Source of the DNA: Segatella copri
GTDB lineage: Bacteria; Bacteroidota; Bacteroidia; Bacteroidales; Bacteroidaceae
Reading direction: 5' to 3'
DNA length: 64,000 bases
NCBI RefSeq assembly: GCF_019249795.2
Contig: NZ_CP156891.1
Coordinates: 2,577,001 to 2,641,000 of the forward strand
The notes under the pieces were generated by a model, which was not told the DNA's origin, made no database searches, and worked only from the letters and a program-made list of their open reading frames with translations. This document shows positions 1 through 8,506 of this stretch, one piece after another (within the stretch, counting starts at the first letter, position 1; the number at the start of each line of letters is the position of its first letter). A program made the translations under genes and the position numbers.

Positions 1-426
1 AGTTACAGTGCTCAGCAGCCTGTTGCCACTATTCCTAGTTCTACACTGGAAGAACTTGGTCAGAATTATGCTTATTCATCATCTTTGAAAATAATGAATG
101 CTCGTTTTGTTGATTCAAATGAGGACAATTATTTGAATCGGAATGAAACAGCTAAGGTTATTTTTGAAATTCGAAATAACGGAGCTCACACGTTGTATGA
201 TGTAGTTCCTACCGTTATTGAGACTACCGGCAATAAGCATATTTTCATATCTCCAAGTGTTCATGTAGAAAGTATTGCTCCTGGCCATGTGATTCGCTAT
301 ACAGCAATGGTCAAGGCTGATAACCGTTTGAAGAATGGTACTGCTTGTTTCTGTGTTTCAGTGATACAAGGCGGTAAGACGATTTCCAAGGTTAATCAGT
401 TTGATATTCCGACAAAATCCAGATAA
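1..426 (+). CDS. 3' end of a protein with a C-terminal CARDB-like domain (partial)
   Basis: The reading frame is open from base 1 to the TAA at 424-426, so the gene starts before the window and only about 141 C-terminal residues are visible. These residues read like an all-beta, immunoglobulin-like domain of the CARDB type found at the ends of Bacteroidota cell-surface proteins: an opening 'FVDSNEDNYLNRNE' strand, then 'VIFEIRNNG' and 'APGHVIRYTA' segments. No catalytic motif can be seen, and the function of the whole protein cannot be judged from this fragment. A perfect bidirectional terminator follows at 491-530. The domain reading is by pattern only. Confidence 0.6.
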   Translation, partial: SYSAQQPVATIPSSTLEELGQNYAYSSSLKIMNARFVDSNEDNYLNRNETAKVIFEIRNNGAHTLYDVVPTVIETTGNKHIFISPSVHVESIAPGHVIRYTAMVKADNRLKNGTACFCVSVIQGGKTISKVNQFDIPTKSR

Positions 427-490
427 GATTCCGGTAAGATCATGAATTTGTATGATAGTATCTTATTTTAGGATTCCGTTATAAATAAAA

Positions 491-530
491 AAGTAAAGGC
501 GAGAATCAATGATGATTCTCGCCTTTACTT
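491..530. terminator. bidirectional intrinsic terminator
   Basis: Perfect 18-bp inverted repeat (491-508 with 513-530) and a 4-base loop, flanked by A-runs on the left and T-runs on the right. It lies between two convergent genes and contains the stop codon of the rlpA-like gene. Confidence 0.85.
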
Positions 531-1123
531 TTTGCTTTATCTGTATTATGCTTTTTTAGTTCAGCCTTTGTCACCTCTTTGCTTTTATGGTGTTCTGTTT
601 TATTTATTACCTTTGAAGTAATTTTATTTGTTTCTTTTTTACTGCTGTGATGATTTTCCTTATTCCTGTCAGTAGTTCCCCACTTGTTTGGAAATTCATA
701 TTCCGTTTCAGCCACTTCGAAATCAACTTTAGGCAATTTTGTGTCCTCTGGCTTGTAAGGAATCGGTTTTTCCACCCTTTCAACTTTTACAGAAGCTACG
801 CCTTGTGCAATCATACCAATTTCTTTTGCAGCCTTCCATGATAGGTCGATGATTCTACCTCTTCCAAACGGCCCTCTGTCGATGACTTTTACGATAGTAC
901 TCTTGCCATTGCTAAGGTTTGTAACCTTGAGGTGCGTTCCGAAGGGATAAAACCGATGTGCGCATGTTAAACTGTCATGATGTATTCTCTGGCCGCTTGC
1001 AGAACGGGCACCTGTTGCTCTTTTAGAGTAATATGATGCCTTGCCGTGCTGGTGCTTTTGTCCGTAGCATGGAACCAGGCTGAATATAGCCAAGATGGCT
1101 GTGATGAAAGATTTTGTAACCAT
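506..1123 (-). CDS. rlpA: RlpA-like double-psi beta-barrel protein, secreted
   Basis: A 205-residue secreted protein with a signal peptide (residues 1-21, ending 'CYGQ') and an RlpA/DPBB domain at about residues 26-105. Visible family motifs are 'GKASYYSKRATG', 'FGTHLKVTN' and 'DRGPFGRGRIIDLS', which includes the conserved Asp region of the barrel. RlpA proteins act in the envelope on peptidoglycan at septa; some are lytic transglycosylases acting on denuded glycans. The remaining 100 residues are Lys/Glu/His-rich and probably disordered; no SPOR domain is present. The gene is monocistronic, with a TAnnTTTG promoter about 20 bases upstream and a terminator overlapping its stop. Lytic activity is inferred from the family only. 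Confidence 0.85.
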   Translation of the reverse strand: MVTKSFITAILAIFSLVPCYGQKHQHGKASYYSKRATGARSASGQRIHHDSLTCAHRFYPFGTHLKVTNLSNGKSTIVKVIDRGPFGRGRIIDLSWKAAKEIGMIAQGVASVKVERVEKPIPYKPEDTKLPKVDFEVAETEYEFPNKWGTTDRNKENHHSSKKETNKITSKVINKTEHHKSKEVTKAELKKHNTDKAKSKGENHH

Positions 1124-1142
1124 ATCTTCATATTTTATGGCA

Positions 1143-1150
1143 CAAATATA
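1143..1150 (-). promoter_or_regulatory. promoter -7 box of the rlpA-like gene
   Basis: TATATTTG on the minus strand, fitting the Bacteroidota TAnnTTTG consensus, about 20 bases before the start codon at 1123. Confidence 0.6.
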
Positions 1151-1192
1151 AAAAAAAATGTTGAAAGATGCAAGTAAATCTCAGAAAATCAG

Positions 1193-1200
1193 TATCTTTG
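1193..1200 (+). promoter_or_regulatory. promoter -7 box of the PEP/pyruvate-binding protein gene
   Basis: TATCTTTG, 20 bases before the ATG at 1221. Its position argues against the in-frame ATG at 1158 as translation start. Confidence 0.55.
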
Positions 1201-1220
1201 CACAAACTTTAACTTCATTT

Positions 1221-4200
1221 ATGGAAAATAATATACCTCAGGAGTGGAATAAATTCTACTTGAAAGACGTATCGTTTGTGAATCTGATGATGCGCCGTAT
1301 CTACAATGTACTGATTGTAGCCAATCCTTACGATGCGTTCATGCTTGAAGATGATGGACGTATCGAAGAGAAGATATATAATGAATATATGGAGCTGGGG
1401 CTCCGCTATCCGCCAACCTTTACTCAGGTTTCTACTACCGAAGAGGCTGCTGCTGTGCTGCGTTCTACCGTCATTGATCTGGTGATTTGCATGCCTGGCA
1501 ATGCTGATAATGATGCCTTCGACGTAGCGCGCGACATCAAGGGTAAGTTTCCCAATATCCATTGTGTTGTTCTTACGCCTTTCTCTCATGGCATTACCAA
1601 GCGTATGCAGAATGAAGACTTGAGTATCTTCGATTATGTCTTCTGCTGGCTTGGCAACACCAATCTTATTCTTTCTATCATCAAGCTGATAGAGGATAAG
1701 ATGAATCTTGAACATGACATACAGGAAGCAGGCGTGCAGATGATTCTGCTGGTAGAAGATTCTATCCGTTTCTATAGTTCTATATTGCCTAATCTCTATA
1801 ATTACATATTGGAGCAGAGCAAGAACTTTTCTCAGGAGGCTCTGAACCGGCATGCGGCTACCATGCGTATGCGTGGCCGTCCTAAGGTGGTCTTGGCTCG
1901 TACTTACGAGGAAGCCCAGAAACTGTATGATAAGTATTCTGATAACACGTTGGGTGTAATCAGCGATGCACGTTTCCCGTTAAAGAGTGCTGCCAAAGCT
2001 TTTGGTAATGAAGTGATGCCTGAAGAGAAGCCTAAGCATCGTACGGATACTTTCGGTCGCGAGAAATGTCCAGATGCAGGTTTGCAACTTTTCCGTTATA
2101 TCAGGAAGAATGATCCTTTCGTTCCGCTCATCATAGAAAGTTCTGAAAGTGAGAACCGTGCGAAGGCAGAGGCAGAAGGTTTCCGCTTTGTTGACAAGAA
2201 CTCGAAGAAGATGAGCGTAGATCTTCGCCGTCTGATGGAAGAGCACATGGGCTTTGGCGATTTCATATTCCGTGATCCTAAGACTCATGAGGAGATTATG
2301 CGCATTCATAGTTTGAAGGAATTGCAGGATAACATCTTCAATATTCCTAACGATTCCATGCTCTATCATATCAGCCGCAACCATATGAGCCGTTGGCTTT
2401 GTGCTCGTGCCATCTTCCCTGTATCAGCTTTCCTGAAGCATGTTACCTGGGAAAAATTACAGGATGTAGATGCTCACCGACAGATTATCTTCGATGCCAT
2501 CGTGCAGTATCGTCACATGAAAAACATCGGTGTAGTGGCTGTTTTCGACCGCATGAAGTTTGACAAGTATGCCCACTTTGCCCGTATCGGAGAAGGCTCC
2601 CTGGGCGGAAAGGGTAGAGGTCTTGCATTCCTGGATAATGTCATCAAGCGTCACCCTGAGTTCAATCAGTTTGAGAATGCCACCGTGCAGATTCCGAAGA
2701 CCGTTGTGCTCTGTACCGATATCTTTGATGAATTTATGATGAGCAACAATCTCTATCCGATAGCTTTGAGTGATGCTAGCGACGATGAGATTCTGAAGCA
2801 CTTCCTGCATGCCCAGCTGCCCGATTCGCTGATAGCCGACTTCTTCACCTTCTTTGAGGCAACCAGGAGTCCTATCGCAATCCGTTCAAGTTCGCTGCTC
2901 GAAGATGCCCACTATCAGCCGTTTGCCGGTATCTATTCTACCTATATGATTCCGTATCTAGAAGATAAGTATCAGATGCTGCAGATGCTGGCCTGTGCCA
3001 TCAAGGGTGTCTATGCTTCTGTGTTCTATCGCGACTCGAAGGCTTACATGACCGCAACGAGCAATGTCATCGATCAGGAAAAGATGGCTGTTATCTTGCA
3101 GCAGGTTGTGGGCAAAGACTATGGTACAAGGTTTTATCCTACCATGAGCGGTGTGCTCCGTTCGCTCAATTATTATCCGATAGGTGATGAAGAGGCTGAA
3201 GAGGGTATAGCCAGTCTGGCCTTGGGCTTGGGTAAATATATCGTAGATGGAGGTCAGACCCTTCGTGTTTGTCCTTACCATCCGAATCAGGTGCTCCAGA
3301 CATCGGAAACCGAGCTGGCTCTGCGCGACACCCAGACCCAGTTCTATGCGCTGGATATGAAGCATGTGGGCAATGATTTCAAGGTAGATGATGGCTTTAA
3401 TATTCTTAAACTCCGAGTGAAGGATGCCGTAGAAGACCAGAGCCTTACCTATATCGCATCTACTTTCGATCCATACGATCAGGTCATCAATGATGGAGTC
3501 TATGAGAATGGCCGCAAACTGATAACTTTCTCAAGTGTGCTCCAGCATGGAGTGGTGCCTTTGCCAGAGATACTGCAGATGTCGATGAAGTATGGAGCAG
3601 GGGCTATGCGCAGACCTGTGGAGATAGAGTTTGCCTGCAATATCAATAATGACAGGACTTGCGAATTCTATCTTCTTCAGATTCGTCCTATCGTTGATGC
3701 CAAGGAGATGCTTGATGAAGATGTGAAGGCTATCCCTGATTCCGACTGCCTGTTGCGTTCGCACAATTCGCTGGGTCATGGCATCAGCGAAGATGTGGTT
3801 GATGTGGTTTATGTGAAGTATGATGACCGCTTCTCTGCGATGAATAATTTTTATGTAGCCGATGATATAGAACGAATCAACCGCAAGTTCCTTGCTGACG
3901 GCAAGAACTATGTGCTGATAGGTCCTGGCCGTTGGGGCTCCAGCGACCATTATTTAGGTGTACCTGTAAAATGGCCGCATATCAGCGCTGCCCGGGTTAT
4001 CGTAGAGGTGGCTCTGAAGAATTACAATATCGATCCTAGTCAGGGTACTCACTTCTTCCAGAACCTCACCTCTTTTGGCGTGGGATACTTTACGGTAGAT
4101 ACAAATACAGGTGAAGGCGGCTTTGTAAATAAGGAAATCCTGGATGCAATGCCGGCTGTAGAGGAGACGCAATATGTCCGTCATATACGCTTTGAGCACC

Positions 4201-4262
4201 CGATGAGAATTCTGATGGATGGTAAGAAGCAGGAGGGAGCCGTCTTGATTCCGAAGGAATGA
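1221..4262 (+). CDS. PEP/pyruvate-binding domain protein (PPDK N-terminal fold) with receiver-like N-terminus
   Basis: A 1013-residue protein. The N-terminal part (about 20-330) has response-regulator-like segments ('VLIVANPYDAFMLEDDGRI', 'MILLVEDSIRFYSSIL'). A PPDK/PEP-synthase ATP-binding region follows, with 'LGGKGRGLAFLDNVI' near residue 460 and 'IAIRSSSLLEDAHYQPFAGIYSTYM' near 552 as its nucleotide-binding motifs (the latter reaching to about 576). The C-terminus holds 'GPGRWGSSDHYLG'. The His-swivel and PEP/pyruvate barrel domains of true PEP synthase are not evident, so it is probably a signalling or phosphotransfer relative rather than a glycolytic dikinase. An upstream ATG at 1158 is in frame, but the -7 box at 1193-1200 lies between them, so 1221 is preferred. 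It has its own promoter and no partner gene. The substrate is unknown. Confidence 0.8.
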   Translation: MENNIPQEWNKFYLKDVSFVNLMMRRIYNVLIVANPYDAFMLEDDGRIEEKIYNEYMELGLRYPPTFTQVSTTEEAAAVLRSTVIDLVICMPGNADNDAFDVARDIKGKFPNIHCVVLTPFSHGITKRMQNEDLSIFDYVFCWLGNTNLILSIIKLIEDKMNLEHDIQEAGVQMILLVEDSIRFYSSILPNLYNYILEQSKNFSQEALNRHAATMRMRGRPKVVLARTYEEAQKLYDKYSDNTLGVISDARFPLKSAAKAFGNEVMPEEKPKHRTDTFGREKCPDAGLQLFRYIRKNDPFVPLIIESSESENRAKAEAEGFRFVDKNSKKMSVDLRRLMEEHMGFGDFIFRDPKTHEEIMRIHSLKELQDNIFNIPNDSMLYHISRNHMSRWLCARAIFPVSAFLKHVTWEKLQDVDAHRQIIFDAIVQYRHMKNIGVVAVFDRMKFDKYAHFARIGEGSLGGKGRGLAFLDNVIKRHPEFNQFENATVQIPKTVVLCTDIFDEFMMSNNLYPIALSDASDDEILKHFLHAQLPDSLIADFFTFFEATRSPIAIRSSSLLEDAHYQPFAGIYSTYMIPYLEDKYQMLQMLACAIKGVYASVFYRDSKAYMTATSNVIDQEKMAVILQQVVGKDYGTRFYPTMSGVLRSLNYYPIGDEEAEEGIASLALGLGKYIVDGGQTLRVCPYHPNQVLQTSETELALRDTQTQFYALDMKHVGNDFKVDDGFNILKLRVKDAVEDQSLTYIASTFDPYDQVINDGVYENGRKLITFSSVLQHGVVPLPEILQMSMKYGAGAMRRPVEIEFACNINNDRTCEFYLLQIRPIVDAKEMLDEDVKAIPDSDCLLRSHNSLGHGISEDVVDVVYVKYDDRFSAMNNFYVADDIERINRKFLADGKNYVLIGPGRWGSSDHYLGVPVKWPHISAARVIVEVALKNYNIDPSQGTHFFQNLTSFGVGYFTVDTNTGEGGFVNKEILDAMPAVEETQYVRHIRFEHPMRILMDGKKQEGAVLIPKE

Positions 4263-4340
4263 CGGGAAGAGTTGTCTCTGAATAGCCATCAGAAACGTTC
4301 TATTTCTAGTTAAAGATGTATTTACTATCAGATAAAATCT

Positions 4341-4424
4341 TCGTTCATCGACGTTGAATGTCCGTTCAGCGACGTTGAACCGCCGTTCAAAGACGTTGAA
4401 CCGCCGTTCAGCGTCGATGAACGG
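4341..4424. repeat. four 21-bp tandem palindromic repeats (array A)
   Basis: Units begin at 4341, 4362, 4383 and 4404, with core [CT]CGTTCA-n3-ACGTTGAA. Each unit is itself a near-palindrome (GTTCA...TGAAC). It lies between convergently unrelated genes, in DNA with no credible ORF. Function unknown. Confidence 0.8.
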
Positions 4425-4486
4425 AGATTTCATCTGGCTGTAAAGACAATTATATTTGATATAAACAACAAATAATCCTGGGAAAG

Positions 4487-4518
4487 TTTGGAATTTCCAT
4501 CGAAAAGCCTTACCTTTG
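4487..4518 (+). promoter_or_regulatory. promoter of the sugar transporter gene
   Basis: TTTG (4487-4490), a 20-bp spacer and TACCTTTG (4511-4518). This is a textbook Bacteroidota sigma-ABfr promoter, 23 bases before the ATG at 4542. Confidence 0.7.
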
Positions 4519-4541
4519 TTCCCAGCTAAAATGAATGCCTT

Positions 4542-5768
4542 ATGAATATGTTAACAGAACAACAGACAGATACAAATCAGACAACCGACAGGAGATATCT
4601 TGTCCCATTTATTCTCATTACGTCGCTCTTCTTTTTGTGGGGCTTCGCTCGTGCCATTCTGGATGTGCTCAACAAGCACTTCCAGAATGCTCTGCACATC
4701 AGTATTACTCATTCCGCCCTTATTCAGGTTACCACCTATCTGGGTTATTTCCTGATGGCAATACCTGCTGGCTTTTTTATCAACCGGTATGGTTATCGCC
4801 GTGGAGTAGTCTTCGGTCTGCTCCTCTTTGGTGTGGGCGCCTTGCTCTTTATCCCGGGTGCTACGGTGGGCAGTTTCTCAGCATTCCTGCTCTGCCTTTT
4901 CATTATCGGGTGCGGTTTGGTGTTTCTGGAAACAGCCGCCAATCCCTATGTTACCGAACTGGGTGCCAAGGAAACAGCTACCAGCCGACTGAACTTATCG
5001 CAGTCGTTTAATGGATTGGGTGGTATTTTTGCCACACTTTGCATCGGCCAGTTCCTCTTCAACCAGACCGAAGAGGGCGGCAATGTGGTGGTGCCTTATA
5101 CCATTCTGGGTATTCTGGTGCTGGTGATAGCTCTGGTTTTCTCACGTGTAGATTTACCGGAAATCAGTCATGTGGCAACAGCAGAAGATGAGGCAGCCGG
5201 TTCTAATATCAGCAAACTCTTTTCCCATCACAAGATGTTCGTGTTTGGACTTCTGGCTTTGCTGAGCTATGAAGTGGCAGAGATTTCAATCAATTCCTAC
5301 TTCATCAATTTCGTTACGGGCATGAAATGGATGGACGACCGCACGGCTTCCGTAGCCCTGACTTGTGCGCTGGCATTCTTTATGGTAGGCAGATTCCTCG
5401 GTTCCTGGATTATGCGCCGAATCAAGGCAACAACGATGTTGCTGATCTGCGCTGTGGGGTGTGTTGTCTGTATACTTTTAGTCCTGTCAAATCTGGGTAA
5501 GCTATCGCTGGTAGCCCTGCTTTGCAACTATATGTTCGAGGCCATCATGTTCCCTACCATCTTCAGTATCGCCCTCACGGGTTTGGGCAACCTTACCAAG
5601 ACAGCCTCTTCGCTTCTGATGATGACGCCAATCGGAGGTTGCGGTTTCCTGTTGATGGGACTCATCGCCGACCGTACTCATTTCACACTTCCTTTCCTGG
5701 TACCGCTCATAGGATTTGTCATCGTTCTGGCTTATGCGGCTCGTGAATATAAACTTGCCAAGAAGTAA
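4542..5768 (+). CDS. FucP-type sugar/H+ symporter (MFS)
   Basis: A 408-residue inner-membrane protein with about 12 hydrophobic segments. It belongs to the FHS/FucP branch of the major facilitator superfamily. The typical N-terminus 'FILITSLFFLWGFARAILDVLNKHFQ' is present, together with 'LETAANPYVTELGAKETATSRLNLSQSFNGLGG', the hallmark of this family. Members import L-fucose, glucose, galactose or similar hexoses with protons. The exact sugar cannot be read from sequence, so no gene symbol is given. It stands alone, with its own consensus promoter (4487-4518). ATG 4542 and ATG 4548 are both possible starts. A role in taking up sugars released by the distant xylan locus is possible but not shown. 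Confidence 0.85.
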   Translation: MNMLTEQQTDTNQTTDRRYLVPFILITSLFFLWGFARAILDVLNKHFQNALHISITHSALIQVTTYLGYFLMAIPAGFFINRYGYRRGVVFGLLLFGVGALLFIPGATVGSFSAFLLCLFIIGCGLVFLETAANPYVTELGAKETATSRLNLSQSFNGLGGIFATLCIGQFLFNQTEEGGNVVVPYTILGILVLVIALVFSRVDLPEISHVATAEDEAAGSNISKLFSHHKMFVFGLLALLSYEVAEISINSYFINFVTGMKWMDDRTASVALTCALAFFMVGRFLGSWIMRRIKATTMLLICAVGCVVCILLVLSNLGKLSLVALLCNYMFEAIMFPTIFSIALTGLGNLTKTASSLLMMTPIGGCGFLLMGLIADRTHFTLPFLVPLIGFVIVLAYAAREYKLAKK

Positions 5769-5906
5769 CTGGCGGTTGGACAGAAAGATGTAAATATAAA
5801 GATGTTAAATTGCTAACTGCGTTTAGCAAAAGCTTTGTGTTTTGTAGGGTATTGGTGCGGAATTAACTTTTTTAACTCGATTGCAACACGAAAAATCGAA
5901 TTATCA

Positions 5907-5938
5907 TTTTGTTGTCTCAAAAGAAAAAGGTAAATTTG
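5907..5938 (+). promoter_or_regulatory. strong promoter of fructose-bisphosphate aldolase
   Basis: TTTTG (5907-5911), a 19-bp spacer and TAAATTTG (5931-5938). It gives an untranslated leader of about 85 bases before the ATG at 6030. Confidence 0.75.
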
Positions 5939-6029
5939 CACTCGGTAAGGAAAGAGCCTCATAAGTTCTACACCTTATTATATATAAGAAAAAAAGAATG
6001 TTTCATTAAACAATAAATTAAGTAAAATT

Positions 6030-7043
6030 ATGGCAGTAGATTACAAGAAAATCGGTCTTGTGAACACTAAGGACATGTTCGCAAGAGCTATCAAGGGCGG
6101 TTGGGCCGTTCCTGCTTTCAACTTCAATAACTTGGAGCAGCTCCAGGCTATCATCCAGGCTTCTTCAAACTTGAAGTCACCAGTTATCCTTCAGGTATCT
6201 AAGGGTGCTCGTAAGTATGCTAACCCTACATTGCTCCGCTACATGGCAGAGGGTGCTGTAGAGTATGCAAAGGAGTTGGGTTGCAACCATCCTGAGATCG
6301 TTCTTCACCTCGATCACGGTGATAGCTTCGAGACATGTAAAGACTGTGTAGATTTCGGTTTCTCTTCTGTAATGATCGATGGTTCTGCACTTCTATACGA
6401 GGAGAACATTGCATTGACAAAGAAGGTTGTTGATTACGCTCATCAGTTCGGTGTAACTGTAGAGGGTGAGCTCGGTGTCCTCGCTGGTGTTGAGGATGAC
6501 GTAGTAGCTGAGGAGTCTCACTATACAAAGCCTGAGGAGGTTGTAGATTTCGCTACACGTACAGGTGTTGATTCATTGGCTATCTCTATCGGTACTTCTC
6601 ACGGTGCTTACAAGTTCAAGCCAGAGCAGTGCACACGTGACCCTAAGACTGGTCACCTCGTTCCTCCTCCATTGGCATTCGACGTATTGGCAGCAGTTGA
6701 GGAGCAGCTTCCTGGTTTCCCTATCGTTCTCCACGGTTCTTCTTCAGTTCCTCAGGAGTATGTTGAAATCATCAACAAGTTCGGTGGTAAGTTGCCAGAT
6801 GCAGTTGGTATCCCAGAGGAGCAGTTGACTAAGGCTTCTGAGAGCGCTGTTTGCAAGATCAACATCGACTCTGACTCTCGTCTTGCTTTCACAGCAGGTG
6901 TTCGTGAGACATTGGCTCTTCACCCAGAGTACTTCGACCCACGTCAGTACTGCGGTAAGGCTCGTGAGTACATGGTTGACCTCTATAGCCACAAGATCAA
7001 GGATGTTCTTCATTCTGACAACAAGTTGGCTAACCTCGACTAA
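6030..7043 (+). CDS. fba: fructose-bisphosphate aldolase, class II
   Basis: A 337-residue cytosolic, metal-dependent aldolase that splits fructose-1,6-bisphosphate into dihydroxyacetone phosphate and glyceraldehyde-3-phosphate, or the reverse in gluconeogenesis. Class II signatures are present: 'GWAVPAFNFNNLEQ' at the N-terminus, metal-ligand 'HLDHGDS' near residue 93, 'SVMIDGS', 'VEGELGVLAGVED', 'SIGTSHGAYK' and 'VLHGSSSVP'. The length is normal for the family. Codon choice is more biased than in the neighbours (repeated ggt, cgt, gct), as expected for an abundant protein. The gene is monocistronic, with a near-consensus promoter and a perfect GAAA-tetraloop terminator at 7072-7101. Confidence 0.96.
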   Translation: MAVDYKKIGLVNTKDMFARAIKGGWAVPAFNFNNLEQLQAIIQASSNLKSPVILQVSKGARKYANPTLLRYMAEGAVEYAKELGCNHPEIVLHLDHGDSFETCKDCVDFGFSSVMIDGSALLYEENIALTKKVVDYAHQFGVTVEGELGVLAGVEDDVVAEESHYTKPEEVVDFATRTGVDSLAISIGTSHGAYKFKPEQCTRDPKTGHLVPPPLAFDVLAAVEEQLPGFPIVLHGSSSVPQEYVEIINKFGGKLPDAVGIPEEQLTKASESAVCKINIDSDSRLAFTAGVRETLALHPEYFDPRQYCGKAREYMVDLYSHKIKDVLHSDNKLANLD

Positions 7044-7071
7044 TCTTCGAGATTTTACAACACAAGATATG

Positions 7072-7101
7072 AGCGGGAATCCGAAAGGGTTCCCGCTTTT
7101 G
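7072..7101 (+). terminator. intrinsic terminator after fba
   Basis: An 11-bp stem (7072-7082 with 7087-7097, one G-U pair), GAAA loop, then TTTTGTTTT. Confidence 0.9.
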
Positions 7102-7200
7102 TTTTATCCCCTTTTTTCTCGCAATCATACAATCTGTCAGCATGTAATGCATATTGTGCACGATAACAAGAAAATCTTTACATTATTTAACCATGAAAAC

Positions 7201-7231
7201 TTGCATTCTATTGGCTTTTTCCCTATATTTG
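7201..7231 (+). promoter_or_regulatory. orphan promoter in the fba - DUF5106 gap
   Basis: TTG (7201-7203), a 20-bp spacer and TATATTTG (7224-7231) face a stretch without a credible ORF. Spacing matches the promoters of known genes in this window. Confidence 0.45.
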
Positions 7232-7237
7232 CAATAT

Positions 7238-7335
7238 CTAAACGAAAGAAAGAACATATAAGAGGGGTACAAGCCCTATAGTAAATGATATGTTTATTCA
7301 ATAACAGATGTCGCTTCTTTCGACCAGTCTAGTTT
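7238..7335 (+). ncRNA. possible small RNA
   Basis: Predicted transcript of about 95 nt downstream of the orphan promoter at 7201-7231. No start codon opens more than a few codons. Complementary segments CGAAAGAA (near 7242) and TTCTTTCG (near 7312) could close a stem, and a T-rich stretch follows near 7330. It is read antisense towards the end of the convergent DUF5106 gene. The evidence is promoter shape only. Confidence 0.22.
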
Positions 7336-8145
7336 TTACTTTCTGTTTTCATTTCCCCGTAACGTTTCCATGAGCTGTTCCGGTGTACAGTCTTTTAATA
7401 TCACCTTATTCTCTTTATCCAAAAGGTAAATGGTTGGCATGGCTTTGAGCCCGTAAATCGTGCTCAATCGGTTATCCGCTACGATGCGGAGCAGGCTGAT
7501 GCCGGCTGGTATTGTCTGTTTGTCGAGCCATGCAGATATCTTGTGGCAGTTCTCGCAGTCAGGATCGTAGAAATATAAGATAACCTTTTTTGCCCGGTAA
7601 TCGCTCAACTGGTGCGTCTTACCGTCTTCCAGCATAAAACTGATGTTGGTAGCCTGTGTGCCAGGCAAATTCTTTCTTGCCTGTTTCAGTTTAAAACCGA
7701 TTCTTTCTTTCTCGGTTTCATCGAAGTAAGGCGATTTCGCCATGTCTTCCAGAAACAGGGCATATATCCTGTCGTTGCGCATGGGCGACTCAGGGTTCTC
7801 ATAATAATGCTCGATGAGGCTTTCAAACTTCTCTTTGGATGGCTTCTGCTGGTAAGCTTTGGCTGTAAAGGCTGCAATACCCTTCTGGGCTATTTCCTGG
7901 TCGAAACGTGCCAGAATGTCGATGAAGTTGACAAAGCCCTGTTCTGCCATCTCCTTGTTTGCCAGTTCCAGGGTGTCTGCGAAGTTGAAGTTGTCCCAAT
8001 AGTGCTCACTCAGGTATGCAGCACGTTGCTCTACGCTGCGCAGACTGTCTGGCAGAGCAGGGTAAGGGAAACTGTTCTGAGCCTTGGTTGGGGCTAAGGC
8101 TCCAACCAGCATGAAGAAACTGAGGAATATGAATCTTGCCATCAT
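7336..8145 (-). CDS. DUF5106 / thioredoxin-fold secreted protein
   Basis: A 269-residue exported protein from the ATG at 8145 (or 8142), with signal peptide 'MARFIFLSFFMLVGALAPTKAQ'. The middle part (about 25-150) resembles the DUF5106 domain that precedes TlpA-like folds in Bacteroidota. The C-terminal part is thioredoxin-like: 'VILYFYDPDCENCHKISAW' holds a C-x-x-C pair, and 'YGLKAMPTIYLLD' is the cis-proline loop. It probably acts in the periplasm as a thiol-disulfide reductase. The frame extends upstream to 8316, but the -7 box TAATTTTG at 8181-8188 (minus strand) lies inside that extension, so the longer start is rejected. It is a single-gene unit. Confidence 0.82.
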   Translation of the reverse strand: MMARFIFLSFFMLVGALAPTKAQNSFPYPALPDSLRSVEQRAAYLSEHYWDNFNFADTLELANKEMAEQGFVNFIDILARFDQEIAQKGIAAFTAKAYQQKPSKEKFESLIEHYYENPESPMRNDRIYALFLEDMAKSPYFDETEKERIGFKLKQARKNLPGTQATNISFMLEDGKTHQLSDYRAKKVILYFYDPDCENCHKISAWLDKQTIPAGISLLRIVADNRLSTIYGLKAMPTIYLLDKENKVILKDCTPEQLMETLRGNENRK

Positions 8146-8180
8146 CTTTATATTGGAATTAATGATATTACTAATGGGTG

Positions 8181-8211
8181 CAAAATTACAAAATAAAATT
8201 GTAAGTGGCAA
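8181..8211 (-). promoter_or_regulatory. promoter of the DUF5106 gene
   Basis: On the minus strand: TTG (8209-8211), a 20-bp spacer and TAATTTTG (8181-8188), about 36 bases before the start codon. Confidence 0.6.
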
Positions 8212-8397
8212 GGTTTTTAATATAAAAAAGCCGCGAAACTGTAATATTAGAATGAATATTAGAAATGACCAAATTTTTAAGCACTGAAAAATACTGAAAA
8301 ATGCCTTATTTAACAAAATCGTACACTAATTTATGCTTTAAATCGTTAAAGTTGCACGATTTTCAGATAATTGAACAAGATTTTTTGATATAATTTG

Positions 8398-8405
8398 TAA
8401 TTTTG
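8398..8405 (+). promoter_or_regulatory. promoter -7 box of the LuxR-type regulator gene
   Basis: TAATTTTG, giving a leader of roughly 95 bases before the ATG at 8507. No clear -33 box. Confidence 0.5.
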
Positions 8406-8431
8406 CAGCCGAAATCAATAATTCCCAGAAA

Positions 8432-8488
8432 ATGGCAATTTCCAAGAAAAAGAGCCGTTTGACTTACGAAAGCATAAGCAAGATTTAA
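8432..8488 (+). CDS. possible 18-residue leader peptide
   Basis: ATG at 8432, 18 codons and TAA at 8486-8488, inside the leader of the LuxR-type regulator and ending 18 bases before its start codon. The peptide is basic (Lys-rich near the N-terminus: MAISKKKSR...). Placement suggests translational coupling or attenuation, but a chance ORF of this size is quite possible. Confidence 0.25.
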   Translation: MAISKKKSRLTYESISKI

Positions 8489-8506
8489 GAAAATAACCAA
8501 AACGAA

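Noticed and set aside
1158..1220. Earlier start codon for the PEP/pyruvate-binding protein
   Set aside because: The promoter -7 box TATCTTTG lies at 1193-1200, inside this extension.
3954..4433. 159-codon minus-strand ORF with heptapeptide repeats
   Set aside because: The repeats only reflect the 21-bp DNA array; the rest is antisense to a real gene.
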